Assembly: GCA_947175035.1 (NCBI GenBank)
Contig: CAMWLG010000037.1
Coordinates: 1 to 34,838 of the forward strand
Source of the DNA: an uncultured Lachnospiraceae bacterium
GTDB lineage: Bacteria; Bacillota; Clostridia; Lachnospirales; Lachnospiraceae
DNA: 34,838 nucleotides
Reading direction: 5' to 3'
Below the pieces are notes generated by a model. That model searched no databases. It saw only the letters and a list, made by a program, of their open reading frames with translations, and was not told where the DNA came from. Numbering within the stretch: the stretch's first letter is position 1; every line of letters begins with the position of its first letter. The position numbers and the translations under genes are program-made. This document shows positions 34,101 through 34,838 of the stretch, piece after piece.

Positions 34101-34838
34101 ATAACATAGTCTCGGTCTTCACCGTCGGTCACTTGGCTTAAATCCTTGTGTATCAAGGTTACGCTTTTAGAACCGTTGAATATGTCCTGCTCCTCCCCTG
34201 TCAAATTCATGGTGGCGGACAAAACCTGTGTTTTTTGTTCTGCGGAGAGGGAATATAGATAAATAAGCGCAAGTTTCCCGGATACCAAGTCCTTAGTCAC
34301 TTTTGCTGAAGTGTACCCTTCTTTCTCCACGGTGATTGTCTGCGTTCCTTCTTCATTCACCGCAACGGTTCCTGCATCGTCAGTGATATAACTACTGCCA
34401 CCATTTCCCACCGTGACTTTCGCATCGGATAAAGGATTTGCAGTCTTGTTGGAAGATGACGGAGCCTCCATGATCACTATTTTGCTCTTATCACTAGGAA
34501 CGGTCACGTCTGGAATAACCTGCGATTTTTCAACAGGAATTGCATCCTTTTGCAGGACAACACTATAACTCAAATCTGTAGGTAAGTATTTTACAATGGA
34601 GCCGTCAGAACGATACCAAGTTCCCGAGGGAAGCGAAATGGATTTTTTAAGATTGTAGGGAGTGTTAAGCAACGTAAGACTGCTGTATGCCACCGCAAGC
34701 ATATAATTCTGATACATCACATTACGCATGTCAAAGCTGCTCAAATCAAGGCTTGCCAAGTTTTGGCAATTGGAAAACATATATTCCATGGTTGTCACAT
34801 TGCTCGTGTCAAAACTGCTCAAATTAAGGCTTGTCAAG
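28139..34838 (-). CDS. Giant BspA-like surface protein, N-terminus beyond the window
   Basis: At least 2232 residues are encoded; the frame continues past the window edge, so the true N-terminus and signal peptide are missing. In order: BspA-type leucine-rich repeats (about 1-45, LSSFDTSNVTTMEYMF type); a carboxypeptidase-regulatory-like domain (138-185, DAKVTVGNGG...KEGYTS); a large unassigned region; a propeller-like region with an Asp-box SDDGATW near 688 and DFDGQTWSAPYRLG later; a CARDB-like segment (about 1030-1110); a bacterial Ig-like domain (1250-1320); an InlB B-type repeat (about 1408-1476, GYRFTGWY); and about eight degenerate repeats (KDYTVTYKNN...GKGNYTGS type) filling the remainder from about 1320 on. 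It ends DVYSQYSPK without an LPXTG motif or membrane anchor. It is probably secreted or wall-associated and adhesive. Confidence 0.88.
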   Translation of the reverse strand, partial: LTSLNLSSFDTSNVTTMEYMFSNCQNLASLDLSSFDMRNVMYQNYMLAVAYSSLTLLNTPYNLKKSISLPSGTWYRSDGSIVKYLPTDLSYSVVLQKDAIPVEKSQVIPDVTVPSDKSKIVIMEAPSSSNKTANPLSDAKVTVGNGGSSYITDDAGTVAVNEEGTQTITVEKEGYTSAKVTKDLVSGKLALIYLYSLSAEQKTQVLSATMNLTGEEQDIFNGSKSVTLIHKDLSQVTDGEDRDYVITVNAAGSPEKYQLLQNGKIIQESTTGVFTIKGKQVQEKDNTYSNYVEDLEAGYKVSVRVFDTDGKFTKYDLNIRVSEASSVSWKEPEAGMELGDKLSVSIPQSIPLLGGSEINLGLEEALPVEFQIDDTGKVRIAVNMGEFDTSDSDAWAKQKSIYDSLSKRAVEAYNDSRAFGGTPQSYGAGMFSVKGSVMGYGEGYLDEKTNSVCVSVGMILQIEGEAEYTQYFFVAFVPFYVTFGGGVSLTASGKLDFSISDRFLNNGGTLEIEPAIYAKLKGGVGADGILSVGASGKLTLSWLHRFTPDYDRVSLNGNAKITAEALMFTKDLAEIEGTWVIYDSNEQSAPVLLSQNSIANPDMSGAEIISMDYLDKRAAYSAQAGGAMAYSLTNAKGLASTRILDYAYQNASPRLLQLGDKRYLFYLDGVEERSAQNQTALFYQISSDDGATWSEAFRADDGANETADFNFDITTNGTDIYVVWSDAGDVYEDDFLSMDTTAAMAKVGKEMDLMMSVIDGGTGVVRSTSVIGTEAGDLQPQIYAGDDGAVTVAWITNDVSAEDGLLSNANRMGICYASSASDYQVQTLSLEDGQYPLTLAVGSLGTQVCIAAGLDTDGDLNTQDDRDIYIAYTDTDEKLSAFTANELVDSIPLFGRVGGQNCLFWYQENNIAYTPDGQTTHLILAEENRNSSGQDFSLLESSADDGKAAVVWTSTSLTEENGVDVYCADFDGQTWSAPYRLGALDSEYTTHLDGWMDGTGYHLTYLGKKYTDDTLKAHICLDAPKELIDTAVTWYPEAEEHPGKSYPLQLVVMNNGNQTVKSLQISSKDGSIQDVITDLSIAPGTSEEVTWSGITLPEEMTELYTKDLTILADGETNTEDNSISLSLGAPDFSIDVYSDFASGDLYAGVIVTNSGILPSDAVIKIYQDSAHEQEIFSIGIRDIAGGESKITLLDMAKLHEITPAFYFTVSDSKGMEIYTGDNEAFLYEGKGLWLEYDEGQGSEQPGVSVLQAEKTKTVYEYGDTLNVDDLTVTLIGSDGTATETVTNYSTNADSIDMLTLGEKMLTVTYGEYSASVTLTVEPCTLKEANTVVTLPYTSCVYDGTAKEPLPKSVTVNGVELVNETDYTLSWSDNIAIGDATITVTGQGNYRGTLSFSFAITKEAVEEEGLYTVTFDLNGHGTLAPLTGVKQGSLIDEPQSPKAQGYRFTGWYQDKECTVLWHFDTDVVQENLTLYASWRIVMGGGDGSGESSGNQDEELSIQEIRSQTYTGNALKPTVCVYFGDDSTPLKAGKDYTIKYYNNIDADTDAETGMGGISSTGEEVKQGFTKQLAYVVITGKGNYKGTVYQNFHIVPVSVANKEGDDSAAGFTLKYTNQLVTNSKKTQKPFTSLKYKKALKSGKDYEVILTAVAAYDGAEKQLVSGSVVARSTGTGALPAIPAGYHGSFTMRVNGIGNFTGSFEKAIYVTDKSHLLKNVSITLGKNQKKTDYTGQDIILRPGYYDTSAKTYYAVGEDGTISSQAEPNGDNVFTVKAGKEYLLYGRDYTVSYGNHRNVGTATMIFTGKGDYTGSKSVTFQIKGRAFNAKTIRVDGMRAALAYNGKALTQSGVKLTEISTAKALVYAKDYTVTYKNNLKKGTATMIFTAKPSSGYSGSFQKTFRITAAPLTDTVKVTAVNTTQDQIVYEGTKIRLDGTVVYTREGVKPSGRIQLCNNTTGEVLKEGTDYTVTYQNNTMVTAAGTNQAAMLLKGRNNYTGTLQVDFRISAASLTEASGLKATVTPIAFNAIKAVDHEYRPAIKLTDGNKPLRAGTDYEVTYVNCTQKAVTAYLMTLSNPVLAGQSYEQMRPYARIEAKEGSGYQGSMIVDLTIYNTKITASNLYVVITPDVRQTTYSGKQVTPEVTVYYGEKQAVKAAKQAGETSDAVLTNASGSYKLTKLTLKSDGTVGDYTLLYGANTIAGKNKGSITINGTGLYGGKVTVKFTINQRDVYSQYSPK

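Noticed and set aside
1..34838. tRNA, rRNA, insertion sequences or phage genes
   Set aside because: I saw no tRNA cloverleaf, no rRNA signature, no transposase, integrase or inverted-repeat-bounded element on either strand.

Overview
The window looks like a chromosomal segment from an endospore-lineage Clostridia, most likely Lachnospiraceae. The reasons are: a gerW (ytfJ) sporulation gene beside a ytfI-like DUF2953 gene; the Firmicutes order rpmB / asp23-fakA / recG; a zinc-ribbon L28; clostridial-type short LeuC and LeuD; a second GyrB-type topoisomerase gene without an A subunit beside it; and a BspA-like surface giant. The core is moderate in GC. Two AT-rich accessory patches (about 1-500 and 26000-27400) stand out. 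Nearly all genes are on the minus strand; only rpmB and an HD-GYP gene are on plus. The family assignment is inference from protein families and gene order, not from rRNA.

Layout. 1-1486: a truncated AT-rich hypothetical gene, a LysM membrane protein and a CdiI-type immunity-like gene. 1536-6100: AlkD-type repair protein, GNAT acetyltransferase, GyrB paralog, acidic hypothetical protein and DegV/FakB, all codirectional. 6119-10900: recG, fakA and asp23, with rpmB divergent; three hairpin terminators punctuate this part. 10948-13505: J-domain coiled-coil protein, a 46-residue membrane peptide missed by length cut-offs, GerW, a DUF2953 protein and a small hypothetical. 13688-14740: an HD-GYP protein on plus, with its own promoter and a TTG start, whose HD motif has lost the histidine. 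14727-23993: Nudix, class B PBP, FtsW-like SEDS protein, U32 protein, ZapA, RuvB, RuvA and a MATE transporter, tightly packed and partly overlapping. 24028-25857: leuC-leuD. 26028-27949: SUKH-like protein, a decayed membrane-protein gene and a lipoprotein. 28139-34838: the C-terminal 2232 residues of a giant surface protein, truncated by the window edge.

How the parts work together. FakA (kinase) and the DegV/FakB-type lipid-binding protein flank recG and could form one fatty-acid kinase system feeding exogenous acyl chains into phospholipid. ZapA, the SEDS polymerase and its partner PBP form a septum/elongation wall-synthesis cluster. RuvA and RuvB form the Holliday-junction motor. The accessory ends carry immunity-like genes and an adhesin-like giant, which suggests contact-dependent competition and surface interaction, but no toxin gene is visible. 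I did not find a clear undescribed multi-gene system. The observations most worth a second look are the degenerate HD-GYP, the orphan immunity genes, the giant's repeat architecture, and the duplication plus decay at 26745-28138.
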